A stretch of DNA of 64,000 nt from Calditrichales bacterium MX18-03 (lineage in GTDB: Bacteria; Bacillota; Clostridia; Lutisporales; Lutisporaceae): contig JAJGRE010000003.1 in assembly GCA_021083345.1 (NCBI GenBank), positions 248,001-312,000 of the forward strand, given 5' to 3'. Shown in pieces: positions 1 to 7,793 of the stretch. The translations under genes were made by a program, and so were the position numbers. The notes beneath the pieces are model-generated. The model saw only the letters and a program-made list of their open reading frames with translations. It had not been told where the DNA came from and did no database searches. How positions within the stretch are numbered: position 1 is the stretch's first letter; each line of letters begins with the position of its first letter.

Positions 1-199
1 CCGGATAAACCGTTATATCATTGATGCCTGCTGCCGCAAGCTTGTTTACCGTTTCAAAAAAACCCGGCTGGGCCAGCTCCATAAATGCACCCTCCACCAT
101 GTTCCCTGAGCTTTTTCTGACAGCTTCCACCAAACCCATAAACTGCGCCTGGGCTTCCCGGCTTCTGCTGCCGTGCCCGATCATAATAATTCCCTTCAT
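1..199 (-). CDS. cbiX: Sirohydrochlorin cobaltochelatase (CbiX), N-terminal part
   Basis: This is the first 66 or so residues of a CbiX-type chelatase, which inserts cobalt (or iron) into sirohydrochlorin early in anaerobic cobalamin synthesis. The visible protein begins MKGIIMIGHGSRSREAQ; the GHGSR motif with its metal-binding histidine near residue 9 is the hallmark of the family. The gene runs off the left edge of the window, so its length and single- or two-domain form cannot be judged. A GGAG ribosome binding site precedes the ATG. The start lies 11 bases downstream of the cbiA stop, so both genes are probably co-transcribed under the upstream cobalamin riboswitch. The alternative is an SirB-type ferrochelatase for siroheme; the cbiA neighbour favours cobalt. 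Confidence 0.85.
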   Translation of the reverse strand, partial: MKGIIMIGHGSRSREAQAQFMGLVEAVRKSSGNMVEGAFMELAQPGFFETVNKLAAAGINDITVYP

Positions 200-210
200 G
201 CTACATCTCC

Positions 211-1605
211 TTATCCTTCGTTGTTATATATTTCACCTTGGTATTGCTTGCATGCTTCTGCAAAGCGGGAAGCAAACTGCATGTTTGCAGGAAAGTATAG
301 ATGCGGGTACATACCGAAGACATTTTCCCGCGTCATGCCGCACTGCCAGCCCTCAAGCTTGCCATCCCGCTGCTTTTCGATACTGACACAGCAGGGTTCC
401 TGTTCCCGGTGCAAAAGGGATTTATGAAACTCGTGCACCCTCACCCGTTCACCGCTCTTAAGAAAAGGTGTGTCCTGAAGTGCTGTAGCTTCTGCATACC
501 CGAAATTCTGCAGCTTGTTCGTCATATAGGCTCTGCCTTCAAAGATTCCCACCATCCGGTATTCCTCTCCTGTTTCTGCTTCCACAGACCGGTTGAGGTA
601 CATAAAGCCGCCGCATTCAGCAAAAACAGGCATACCGCCCAAAGCTTTATTCTTTATCTCCTGCCTGATGCCGGCGTTTGCCTCCAGCTCCTCTGCAAAC
701 ACCTCCGGGTATCCCCCACCGATATAGAGGCCGCAGCAGTTGTCCGGCAGCTTGCTGTCTTCCAGCGGGCTGAAAAAACGGAGGTTCGCACCCATCCGTC
801 TCAGGATCTGCAAGTTCTCATGATAATAAAAGTTGAAAGCCTTGTCTTTAGCCACCGCAATGCAGGGGGACCCTGAAACTTCAGTTCCCTTTTCCAGCCG
901 TGCGCCTTCCAGTTCATGTGTATCTTCAGCGATCCGGATAAGTGCTTCCAGGTCAATATGCGCTTCGATAAGGTCTGTCAGCTTGCCGACAAGCAATGGC
1001 AGTTCTTCTGTCTCGCTGCTCTGAACCAGTCCCAAGTGCCTGCTCTTCAATTCAATATCCTTCTGATCCGGCAAATAGCCAATTACCTTTACACCGGTAT
1101 TCATTTCAATTGCCTGCTTCACAGTCCGGTAATGGTTCACTGATGACGGTTTGTTGACAATGACCGCCCGGATGTCGACATCCTTAAAGGTCTTCATCCC
1201 GTATACCATGGCTGCTGCGCTGCAAGACATGCCCTTGGCCTGAATGACCAGCACCACCGGGGAGTCCAGAAGCCGCGAAACGCCTGCGGTACTGCCAGCC
1301 AGAGGATCGCTTCCCATACCGTCGTATAAGCCCATGACACCTTCTATCACCGAAATGTCCGCATCATCGGAATAAGTTCTTACCATATCCTTTATATAGC
1401 CCGCATCCAACATCCAGCTGTCCAGGTTTATACCCGGCCGGTCTGTTACAGCGGCATGAAAGGCGGGGTCGATATAATCCGGTCCGACTTTATAAGGCTG
1501 TACGCGGTAACCTCTTTTCTTCAACGCCGCCATCAGCCCCATGGATACGGTGGTTTTGCCATGTCCGCTTCCCGGTGCTGCTACAACGATTCTCGGTGTT
1601 TTCAT
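211..1605 (-). CDS. cbiA: Cobyrinic acid a,c-diamide synthase
   Basis: A 464-residue, full-length CbiA/CobB amidotransferase that uses glutamine and ATP to amidate the a and c side chains of cobyrinic acid. The N-terminal dethiobiotin-synthetase-like ATPase domain shows the P-loop APGSGHGKTTV at about residue 10. The C-terminal class I glutaminase domain shows IGGGYPE and the nucleophile context FAECGGFMYLN. The frame stays open upstream through the riboswitch, but the start chosen here is the ATG just after AGGAGGGC, giving MKTPRIVVAAPGSGHG, which matches the family N-terminus. It is followed by cbiX. Expression should be repressed by adenosylcobalamin through the riboswitch and terminator upstream. 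Confidence 0.95.
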   Translation of the reverse strand: MKTPRIVVAAPGSGHGKTTVSMGLMAALKKRGYRVQPYKVGPDYIDPAFHAAVTDRPGINLDSWMLDAGYIKDMVRTYSDDADISVIEGVMGLYDGMGSDPLAGSTAGVSRLLDSPVVLVIQAKGMSCSAAAMVYGMKTFKDVDIRAVIVNKPSSVNHYRTVKQAIEMNTGVKVIGYLPDQKDIELKSRHLGLVQSSETEELPLLVGKLTDLIEAHIDLEALIRIAEDTHELEGARLEKGTEVSGSPCIAVAKDKAFNFYYHENLQILRRMGANLRFFSPLEDSKLPDNCCGLYIGGGYPEVFAEELEANAGIRQEIKNKALGGMPVFAECGGFMYLNRSVEAETGEEYRMVGIFEGRAYMTNKLQNFGYAEATALQDTPFLKSGERVRVHEFHKSLLHREQEPCCVSIEKQRDGKLEGWQCGMTRENVFGMYPHLYFPANMQFASRFAEACKQYQGEIYNNEG

Positions 1606-1631
1606 GCTGCTGCCCTCCTGTTCTGGAAAAT

Positions 1632-1681
1632 AAAAAACCCACGCTCTCGGTAAGGCACGATGTGCCACCTCGGGTGTGGGT
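1632..1681 (-). terminator. Intrinsic terminator of the cobalamin riboswitch
   Basis: On the minus strand ACCCACACCCGAGGT pairs with ACCGAGAGCGTGGGT (a few mismatches) around an inner GGCA/TGCC stem, and a run of six T residues follows. It sits between the riboswitch aptamer and the cbiA start, where the expression platform of a transcription-terminating riboswitch belongs. Confidence 0.85.
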
Positions 1682-1734
1682 AAATATCTCTCTTGCATCA
1701 ATATTCCATCCCCTCCTCCCGAAGGTAGAAAAAC

Positions 1735-1965
1735 TATCATACAAGGCAGGTTTCCTGGCTCGTGGATCATCTTACTCTCCAGCCTTCTCACCGAATTAAG
1801 TCATGTAGAGCAAACTACATCGCTTAATTTGACAATGGCACACTTGGATTTCATTCCCACTTACAGTAGCGGGGGCTGCAGCGGTCTTTCACCGCTTTCC
1901 CTATTATCCTCTTCGTTTGCTGGGCAAACGACTCTTGAGGCACCTTACATGGTATTATTCAATTG
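1735..1965 (-). promoter_or_regulatory. Cobalamin (AdoCbl) riboswitch
   Basis: The minus strand carries the class signatures in order: GGTGCC, GGGAAAGCGGTGAAA, the GCAGCCCCCGCTACTG core and the B12 box GAGCCAGGAAACCTGCC at about 1745-1762. It lies directly upstream of cbiA and a terminator hairpin, so ligand binding should stop transcription of the cobalamin operon. The outer boundaries are approximate. Confidence 0.95.
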
Positions 1966-2116
1966 TGGTCTTTGCCTTCCGGCATATATATCCATTATAT
2001 GCTTTAAGGCTTGGCAAGTCAAGCTGCCGGGCATTCAAACACAAATAAAGTATAGAAAACGCCATACAAACGAAATATATACCATAAGCCATCAAGTGAA
2101 AAGGAATGAATAGCCT

Positions 2117-3028
2117 ATGAACCACCCGGGGTATTTAAAACTGCTGGAAACCGGAGAGCTGGAGACTAGATCAGGTCTCATGAAATCAATGCTGGCGGAC
2201 TGTGTCCTCTGCCCACACCAATGCAAGGTCAACCGATTGAAAGGGGAAAGTGGCTTCTGCAAAACGCTGGATCGTGTTGTGGTATCCGGTGCGATGCCCC
2301 ACTTCGGAGAAGAAAGCGAGCTGGTAGGGCGCGGCGGCTCTGGTACTATTTTCTTTTCATACTGCAACCTTCGGTGCGTCTTTTGCCAGAATTATGAGAT
2401 CAGCTGTAGGGGAGAGGGGCGTGAAACCAGCGCTGCCGAGCTTGCAGTCTTGATGATGAAGCTGCAGAATGCAGGCTGTCACAATATCAATTTTGTATCA
2501 CCCAGCCATGTGGTTCCCCAAATGGTTGAAGCGATCTCAGCAGCTGCTGCAAAGGGTTTAAGAATACCCATTGTGTATAATTCCGGGGGTTATGATCTGG
2601 TAGACACACTGAGACTCTTGGAGGGCATCGTCGATATCTATATGCCGGACTTTAAATTCTTCAGTGATGCTGCAGCAGAAAAGTACCTGGGTGTAAAACA
2701 ATACGGGCAGATTGCCGGAAATGCAGTGAAAGAAATGTTCAGGCAGGTGGGAAACCTTGATCTGAATGAAGAAGGGATTGCGTTTAAAGGGGTAATGATA
2801 AGGCATCTTGTCCTGCCGGAGAACCTGGCAGAAACGAGCAGTATTCTGGAATTCATCGCTCAGGAAATCTCACCCGATACTTATGTCAATATCATGGAGC
2901 AGTATTATCCAGCCCATAAGGCAGCACAATACAAGGAATTGAAAAGAAAAATATCACCGTCAGAATATAAAGAAGCCCTGCAAGCTGCCAAAGCTGCAGG
3001 ACTACGGCGGTTTGTTCATGAAGCCTGA
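2117..3028 (+). CDS. Radical SAM protein, PflX (COG1313) type
   Basis: A 303-residue radical SAM enzyme related to pyruvate formate-lyase activating enzymes. An N-terminal cysteine cluster, CVLCPHQCKVNR, lies at about residues 31-42, followed by the radical SAM cluster motif CNLRCVFC at about residue 85, where three cysteines ligate the 4Fe-4S cluster that cleaves S-adenosylmethionine. The pattern is that of the PflX-like group, whose substrate is not established. No glycyl radical enzyme lies nearby, so a PflA-like activating role cannot be inferred from context. It is transcribed alone, away from the cobalamin operon, and faces the DUF3892 gene tail to tail. Confidence 0.8.
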   Translation: MNHPGYLKLLETGELETRSGLMKSMLADCVLCPHQCKVNRLKGESGFCKTLDRVVVSGAMPHFGEESELVGRGGSGTIFFSYCNLRCVFCQNYEISCRGEGRETSAAELAVLMMKLQNAGCHNINFVSPSHVVPQMVEAISAAAAKGLRIPIVYNSGGYDLVDTLRLLEGIVDIYMPDFKFFSDAAAEKYLGVKQYGQIAGNAVKEMFRQVGNLDLNEEGIAFKGVMIRHLVLPENLAETSSILEFIAQEISPDTYVNIMEQYYPAHKAAQYKELKRKISPSEYKEALQAAKAAGLRRFVHEA

Positions 3029-3045
3029 TTTTGAAAGCAATCCGG

Positions 3046-3276
3046 CTAGAAGGTCGGCAGTTGATCCAGATTGTCTGTGGACGTTTCATTGGGTGTACTT
3101 CTTAGGTATTCCCTCCCGTTTTTGGCCTGACCGACATTGACACCGGCTATCAAGCCGTCCTTTGCCATCATAACCGCTTCGTTGATGGAATAAACATTCC
3201 CATTTTCCAGCATCACATCGGTGATGTCGCCGTCCGGATTCTTCTTGACCTTTGCAATCTTTGCCTGTCTGTCCAT
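3046..3276 (-). CDS. DUF3892 family protein
   Basis: A 76-residue protein matching the DUF3892 pattern: IAKVKKNPDGDITDVML near the start, an INEAVMMAKDGLIAGV middle and the conserved GREYLRS at about residue 55, followed by DNLDQLP at the end. The family is small, widespread in Bacillota and of unknown function; the fold may bind a ligand or nucleic acid but nothing here shows it. A TATCCTCC complement (GGAGGATA) precedes the ATG. The next gene upstream on the same strand is another short unknown protein 44 bases away, so the two may share a transcript. Confidence 0.8.
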   Translation of the reverse strand: MDRQAKIAKVKKNPDGDITDVMLENGNVYSINEAVMMAKDGLIAGVNVGQAKNGREYLRSTPNETSTDNLDQLPTF

Positions 3277-3320
3277 AATATCCTCCTTAAGTCTTTGCTC
3301 CGCTCTTCAGCTCCTGTACC

Positions 3321-3590
3321 TTACATCTCATATGCATCGATGACTCTTGCAACATAGTGATCCTGTCCTTCCTTGATCACGGCCTCGATGGAAGGTGACC
3401 CCGGCATCTCAGAATAAATTTTGTATAACTTTATGCCGTCATGAATGAAATCATCATCCTCTCTTTGGGTTACCTGATACTCTCCTTCCGGGCTATAGCT
3501 CTCCAACACACTGATGATCCTGTCGGCCACCTCATCGGTGGGACATTCGATACCCTTTATTTTCTCCAGCATCTCATGATTCGGCTGCAT
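3321..3590 (-). CDS. Hypothetical protein, 89 residues
   Basis: I do not recognise this protein. It starts at MQPNHEMLEKI, chosen because GGAGGAG lies eight bases upstream; the frame continues 60 bases further but without a ribosome binding site. The product is acidic, with no membrane segment and no cysteine beyond one in GIECPTDEVAD. It ends in EAVIKEGQDHYVARVIDAYEM. It lies between DUF3892 and the terminator of the xdhC operon. Likely a small cytosolic protein of unknown role. Confidence 0.6.
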   Translation of the reverse strand: MQPNHEMLEKIKGIECPTDEVADRIISVLESYSPEGEYQVTQREDDDFIHDGIKLYKIYSEMPGSPSIEAVIKEGQDHYVARVIDAYEM

Positions 3591-3665
3591 TTTTACACTC
3601 CTCCAATACTTTTTTATCCCTACTAGTATCAGCTTTTTTATCATTTTCATTCGATAAGCTCCAAT

Positions 3666-3718
3666 GAAAAAGCTGCTGTAAGATCATACAGCATCATGCT
3701 TCTGATCTTAAGCAGCTT
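3666..3718 (-). terminator. Terminator after xdhC
   Basis: AAGCTGCT and TAAGATCA at 3670-3686 pair with TGATCTTA and AGCAGCTT at 3703-3718, with one bulged base. On the minus strand a run of five T residues follows. It closes the methionine synthase-xdhC operon. Confidence 0.8.
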
Positions 3719-3724
3719 CTGTTA

Positions 3725-4543
3725 TTATTGTTGTTGCATTTGCCTTATTTCTTCCGACATTGGTCTTCCTGTTGCCTTTTTCTTAACCATCAGGATTTCC
3801 GACATGATGGAGAGCGCAATCTCTTCTGGTGTTTCGGCACCAATATCCAGGCCAATCGGCGCATGCACCTTGTCAAGCAGGCTGCTGTCAGCACCCTCAT
3901 CAAGCAGCTGCCTGAAGATCTCTGCAACCTTTCTCTTGCTGCCCATCATCCCTATATAGCCGAAGGGGCGTCCCAGTGCACCCAGCAAGGCCTCCTTATC
4001 ATACTTATGTCCCCAGGTAGCAATGACTAGGAAGGTATTTTCATCTGCTTCCAAAGCTCTGACGGCTTCCTCCATTTGATCGTTGAGGATAATTTGATCC
4101 GCTTCCGGGAACCGTTCCACGCTGCCCCATTCTGGGCGGCTGTCAAGGAGTATAATGTGAAAACCCAGCAACACGGCCATCCGGCTGATGGCTTTCCCCA
4201 CATGTCCGGCTCCGCAAACTACCAGCTTTGGCTTTCCCCGGTGCACTTCCATGAATATGTCCGCATCACCGCCGCAAAGCATTCCCAATGCATCCGGGGA
4301 TTTGTCATTAAGCTTGTATTCTACCAACCGGGATTCCCCTTTTGTAATAGCATCCATCGCATCCTCCATTGCCCGCTTTTCAATGGCACCGCCGCCTACC
4401 GTACCAGCAATACTGCCATCCGCATAGACAAGCATCTTGGCATTCTGGTGCCGCGGCACAGAGCCGGATGTTCTAACGACTGTCAGCACGGCAAAATCCT
4501 TCCCCTGCTTTTGAGCTTTTAATATCGCTTCGTAAATGTTCAA
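3725..4543 (-). CDS. XdhC/CoxI family protein
   Basis: A 272-residue XdhC-family protein, the group that inserts or sulfurates molybdenum cofactor in xanthine dehydrogenase-like hydroxylases. The N-terminal XdhC/CoxI domain shows TSGSVPRHQNAKMLV and GTVGGGAIE; the C-terminal Rossmann domain shows VVCGAGHVGKAISRMA at about residue 110. The family usually lies beside molybdenum hydroxylase genes; here it is instead 12 bases downstream of the methionine synthase gene in an apparent operon, and no hydroxylase subunits are visible in the window. The target is therefore elsewhere on the chromosome or the role differs. GGAGGAGAATGG precedes the ATG. Confidence 0.85.
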   Translation of the reverse strand: MNIYEAILKAQKQGKDFAVLTVVRTSGSVPRHQNAKMLVYADGSIAGTVGGGAIEKRAMEDAMDAITKGESRLVEYKLNDKSPDALGMLCGGDADIFMEVHRGKPKLVVCGAGHVGKAISRMAVLLGFHIILLDSRPEWGSVERFPEADQIILNDQMEEAVRALEADENTFLVIATWGHKYDKEALLGALGRPFGYIGMMGSKRKVAEIFRQLLDEGADSSLLDKVHAPIGLDIGAETPEEIALSIMSEILMVKKKATGRPMSEEIRQMQQQ

Positions 4544-4555
4544 GCCATTCTCCTC

Positions 4556-6946
4556 CTATTTAACCTCGTCGAAGAACCCCTGTGCAATCTTGACGGCTTC
4601 TCTGGCATCGCGGCCGTAGAAATCAGCACCGATCCGGCTTGCATAGTCTTCGTTCAATACTGCGCCGCCCACCATAATAGAGCAGCCGGCACCGCTTTCC
4701 TTCAACGCTTTTATGGTATCCTCCATACTTTTGACGGTGGTGGTCATCAGGGCACTAAGGCCAACCAGACGCACGCCATGTGCCTTCACAGCCTTAACAA
4801 CTTCTTCCGGCGGCACATCCTTTCCCAGGTCAATGACATCAAAGCCATAGTTCTGAAGCAGGATCTTAACGATATTCTTGCCTATATCATGAATATCGCC
4901 TTTTACTGTTGCCAGAATTACTTTGCCCTTGCTCAGGCTGCCGGTTCCGCTTTCCAGAAGCTTTTCCCGGATCACCTCAAAAGCCTTCTTCACCGTTTCT
5001 GCTGCTTGTATCAGCTGAGGCAGATAGATCTCACCCTTTTCGTATTTCTGACCGATCTGGTCCAGCGCCGGAATCAGATGCCCATCCACGATCTGCATCC
5101 CGCCCATTTCCTTCAAAAGCTCCCGGGTCTTCGGACCTGCTTCGTCCTTCAATCCATTCATCACGATTTTATGCAGACCCGTTTCGCTGGCACCTTCTTT
5201 TGAATCTGTTTTCCCCGGCATACCTGCATAAAGTGAGATGTAGTTCTTTGCTTCCTTATCGGTATCCCACAGCACATTAAAGGCATGCACCGTGTCCATC
5301 ATTTCTTGATCCATAGGATTCAAGATCGGCGCATCCAGACCAGCTGCCAATGCGCCGGCCAGGAAGGTCTTGTTGAGAAGCCCCCTGTTGGGCAGGCCGA
5401 ATGAGACATTGCTCACCCCCAGCGTCGTACTGACACCTAGCTTTTCTTTGACCATCGCCACAGCTTTAACGGTTTCCTTCACTTCACACTGCTGTGCCGA
5501 GGCAGTCAATACCAGACAGTCAATGAGGATATCCTCCTTGGGGATCCCGTATTTCACGGCTTCTGAAACGATTTTTTCGGCAATCTCCAGCCTTTCCTCT
5601 GCTTTTGAAGGAATACCGCATTCATCCAGTGTCAAACCAATCACACAAGCCCCGTATTTTTTTACTATGGGAAAGATTTCTTCCATAACCTCTTTTTTGC
5701 CGTTGACGGAATTGATAATGGGCTTACCGTTATATTCGCGCACTGCAGCTTCCAACACATCAGCTCTGACGCTGTCAATCTGGAGCGGCAGATTGATAAG
5801 ACTCTGCAGCTCTTTGACCAGGCTCACCATCATGGCTCTTTCGTCTATCTCGGGCAAACCGGCATTTACATCCAGGATATGGGCGCCTGCTTCCTTCTGG
5901 CTGATGGCTTCGTTGAGGATATAATCCAGATCGTTATTCTTTAAGGCTTCCTTGATTTTTTTCTTCCCTGTTGGATTGATCCGTTCCCCGATTATTTTTA
6001 CGCTGTCACCCAGTTTAACAGTCTTTGAAGCAGAGCTGACCGCTGAAAAGCTTTCAGGAACGCATTGCGCCGGGTTTTTATCCTTCAGAGCGGCGCGGAC
6101 TGCAGCGATATATTCCGGCGTCGTGCCGCAGCAGCCTCCGAATAATCGGACGCCATACTCCGCCATTTGCAGGATATACGATGTGAATTCCTCCGCACCT
6201 ACGTTGAACACCGTTTCCCCGTTTTTATACTCCGGCAAACCAGCGTTGGGCTGCACCAATACCGGTACCCTTGAATACCTGGTGATTTCTCTGACGATGG
6301 GCATCAGCTCTTTAGGTCCCAGAGAGCAGTTCAAGCCCAAAGCGTCTGCACCCAGGCTCTGAACCACATTCACCATGGTCAGAGGGTCCGTCCCAATCAA
6401 CGTTCTTCCGTTTTTTTGAAAGGTCATGGTGCAGAAAACCGGAAGGCTGCTGTTTTCTTTCGCTGCAAGAATAGCTGCCTTCACCTCATACAGATCAGAC
6501 ATTGTCTCTATCAGGATCAAATCAGCTTCTTCGCCTGAAGCCGCTCTGACTTGGTCGGCAAAAAGCGCGTATGCCTCTTCAAAGCGCAGTGTACCTGAAG
6601 GCTCAAGCAACTGCCCTGTCGGTCCGATACCCAGGGCTACCAGCTTTTTTTCGCCTGCAGCCTTTCGGGCGATCCTTATGGCATTTTTAACGATTTCCTC
6701 GACACTGTAACCGCTGCGCTTCAGCTTCAACCGGTTTGCGCCGAAGGTGTTGGTGGTTATGATATCGGAGCCGGCTTCCAGATAGGCTCTATGTATTTTT
6801 TCTATGATTTCGGGATGCAGGATATTATAGCTGTCCGGTAGCTCCCCCGGCTTGATGCCCTCCCGCTGAAGCATGGTTCCCATTGCCCCGTCAAACAGTA
6901 AGAAACTGTCCGTCTTAAAACTTCTTTGATTCAATGATATCCCCAT
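4556..6946 (-). CDS. metH: Cobalamin-dependent methionine synthase without reactivation domain
   Basis: About 796 residues with three of the four classical MetH modules: homocysteine methyltransferase (1 to about 300, zinc ligands in LNCSLG and GGCCGTTPEY), methyltetrahydrofolate-binding pterin domain (about 330-590, IGERINPTGKKK), and the cobalamin cap and B12-binding region (about 600-796, with DIHDIG at about 684 supplying the cobalt-ligating histidine). The S-adenosylmethionine reactivation module is absent from the C-terminus and is encoded by the upstream gene. The start is uncertain: the ATG at 6946 gives MGISLNQRSF, while a TTG at 6934 has better spacing from GGATGGGG. Both overlap the end of the preceding gene, which suggests translational coupling. 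Confidence 0.92.
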   Translation of the reverse strand: MGISLNQRSFKTDSFLLFDGAMGTMLQREGIKPGELPDSYNILHPEIIEKIHRAYLEAGSDIITTNTFGANRLKLKRSGYSVEEIVKNAIRIARKAAGEKKLVALGIGPTGQLLEPSGTLRFEEAYALFADQVRAASGEEADLILIETMSDLYEVKAAILAAKENSSLPVFCTMTFQKNGRTLIGTDPLTMVNVVQSLGADALGLNCSLGPKELMPIVREITRYSRVPVLVQPNAGLPEYKNGETVFNVGAEEFTSYILQMAEYGVRLFGGCCGTTPEYIAAVRAALKDKNPAQCVPESFSAVSSASKTVKLGDSVKIIGERINPTGKKKIKEALKNNDLDYILNEAISQKEAGAHILDVNAGLPEIDERAMMVSLVKELQSLINLPLQIDSVRADVLEAAVREYNGKPIINSVNGKKEVMEEIFPIVKKYGACVIGLTLDECGIPSKAEERLEIAEKIVSEAVKYGIPKEDILIDCLVLTASAQQCEVKETVKAVAMVKEKLGVSTTLGVSNVSFGLPNRGLLNKTFLAGALAAGLDAPILNPMDQEMMDTVHAFNVLWDTDKEAKNYISLYAGMPGKTDSKEGASETGLHKIVMNGLKDEAGPKTRELLKEMGGMQIVDGHLIPALDQIGQKYEKGEIYLPQLIQAAETVKKAFEVIREKLLESGTGSLSKGKVILATVKGDIHDIGKNIVKILLQNYGFDVIDLGKDVPPEEVVKAVKAHGVRLVGLSALMTTTVKSMEDTIKALKESGAGCSIMVGGAVLNEDYASRIGADFYGRDAREAVKIAQGFFDEVK

Positions 6947-7634
6947 CCTTTCTGAATTCACATTGCTCCATACCGCAGCCGGAGCACTTTTCTTCGCTGC
7001 ATTGCCCGTATCTTCCGGCTCTGGCTTTATCCATACCTGATGATTTTTCCTCACGGTATAGTCCGATGATGGCCGTTACAGACTTCCTCGGCACCAACAT
7101 ACAGCTTTCTGTCGCAGTCAGTCCGATGGTTTTATAAGCATCCAGAATGCCCAACAGGCTATGCTGAACTGCAACATCAAAATCCCCATAGCCCGGACTG
7201 AAGCGCCGGGTTGCTGTCAGCCCTTCTTCCGCTGCCTGCTGCTGCACCCTTGCTTCAGCTTCCTCGCATAAGGCTTCGACAGCTGCAGTGGCACACGCAT
7301 TCAGGATAAGCCCTTTTGAAAGCTGTGTCCTCGAGTAATAATCGATCCGTCGGTCTACCTGGATTCCCAGTGTCACGCCCAGAATTGAGCAGTATTCGCA
7401 ACCGCCCAGCAGCTCATACATGTCAGCCCCTTCCAGTGGCAAGCCGCATTCCGGAAGAATAATCTCCTTGCCGTTCTTCTCAATTCCAAATATACGGCTG
7501 GTGGAACGGGGCTCGGTGATCTCTTCCAACTCACAGATGCACCGGTCAATCAGCTCTGCAGTTGCAGCATCTGCTTCCATGCTTTTTATTCCCAGATAAC
7601 GGTACACTTCCTTTATGTCTACTTTCAATTGCAT
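6915..7634 (-). CDS. Stand-alone methionine synthase activation domain protein
   Basis: A 239-residue protein resembling the C-terminal AdoMet-binding reactivation module of MetH. The stretch RRFSPGYGDFDVAVQ followed by KTIGLTATESCMLVPRKSV at about residues 155-205 matches the conserved core of that domain, which re-methylates inactive cob(II)alamin using AdoMet and an electron donor. The C-terminus adds CSEEKCSGCGMEQC, a cysteine-rich tail that could hold a metal or an iron-sulfur cluster. It overlaps the methionine synthase start by about 30 bases. The two products together rebuild a full MetH. The ATG at 7634 is chosen; a GTG directly before it is also possible. Confidence 0.85.
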   Translation of the reverse strand: MQLKVDIKEVYRYLGIKSMEADAATAELIDRCICELEEITEPRSTSRIFGIEKNGKEIILPECGLPLEGADMYELLGGCEYCSILGVTLGIQVDRRIDYYSRTQLSKGLILNACATAAVEALCEEAEARVQQQAAEEGLTATRRFSPGYGDFDVAVQHSLLGILDAYKTIGLTATESCMLVPRKSVTAIIGLYREEKSSGMDKARAGRYGQCSEEKCSGCGMEQCEFRKDGDIIESKKF

Positions 7635-7743
7635 CACATCCTATTATTACGATAGTATAACACATGGTGTTCCTTATGCAACAAAATAATTGTCAATATT
7701 CCGGCAGCGGAAGGACTGGCCCTAAGATGAATAAGCCTATCAT

Positions 7744-7779
7744 AAAAAAGCGCTGTCATCGTCACGATGACAGCGCTTT
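7744..7779 (-). terminator. Terminator after the glycosyltransferase gene
   Basis: AAAGCGCTGTCATCG at 7747-7761 pairs perfectly with CGATGACAGCGCTTT at 7765-7779 around a 3-base loop. A run of six T residues follows on the minus strand. Confidence 0.9.
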
Positions 7780-7793
7780 AACGTTTGCTTTTT

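Noticed and set aside
1606-1791. In-frame upstream extension of cbiA to 1791
   Set aside because: It runs through the cobalamin riboswitch and terminator; the ATG at 1605 has an AGGAGGGC site and gives the family N-terminus.
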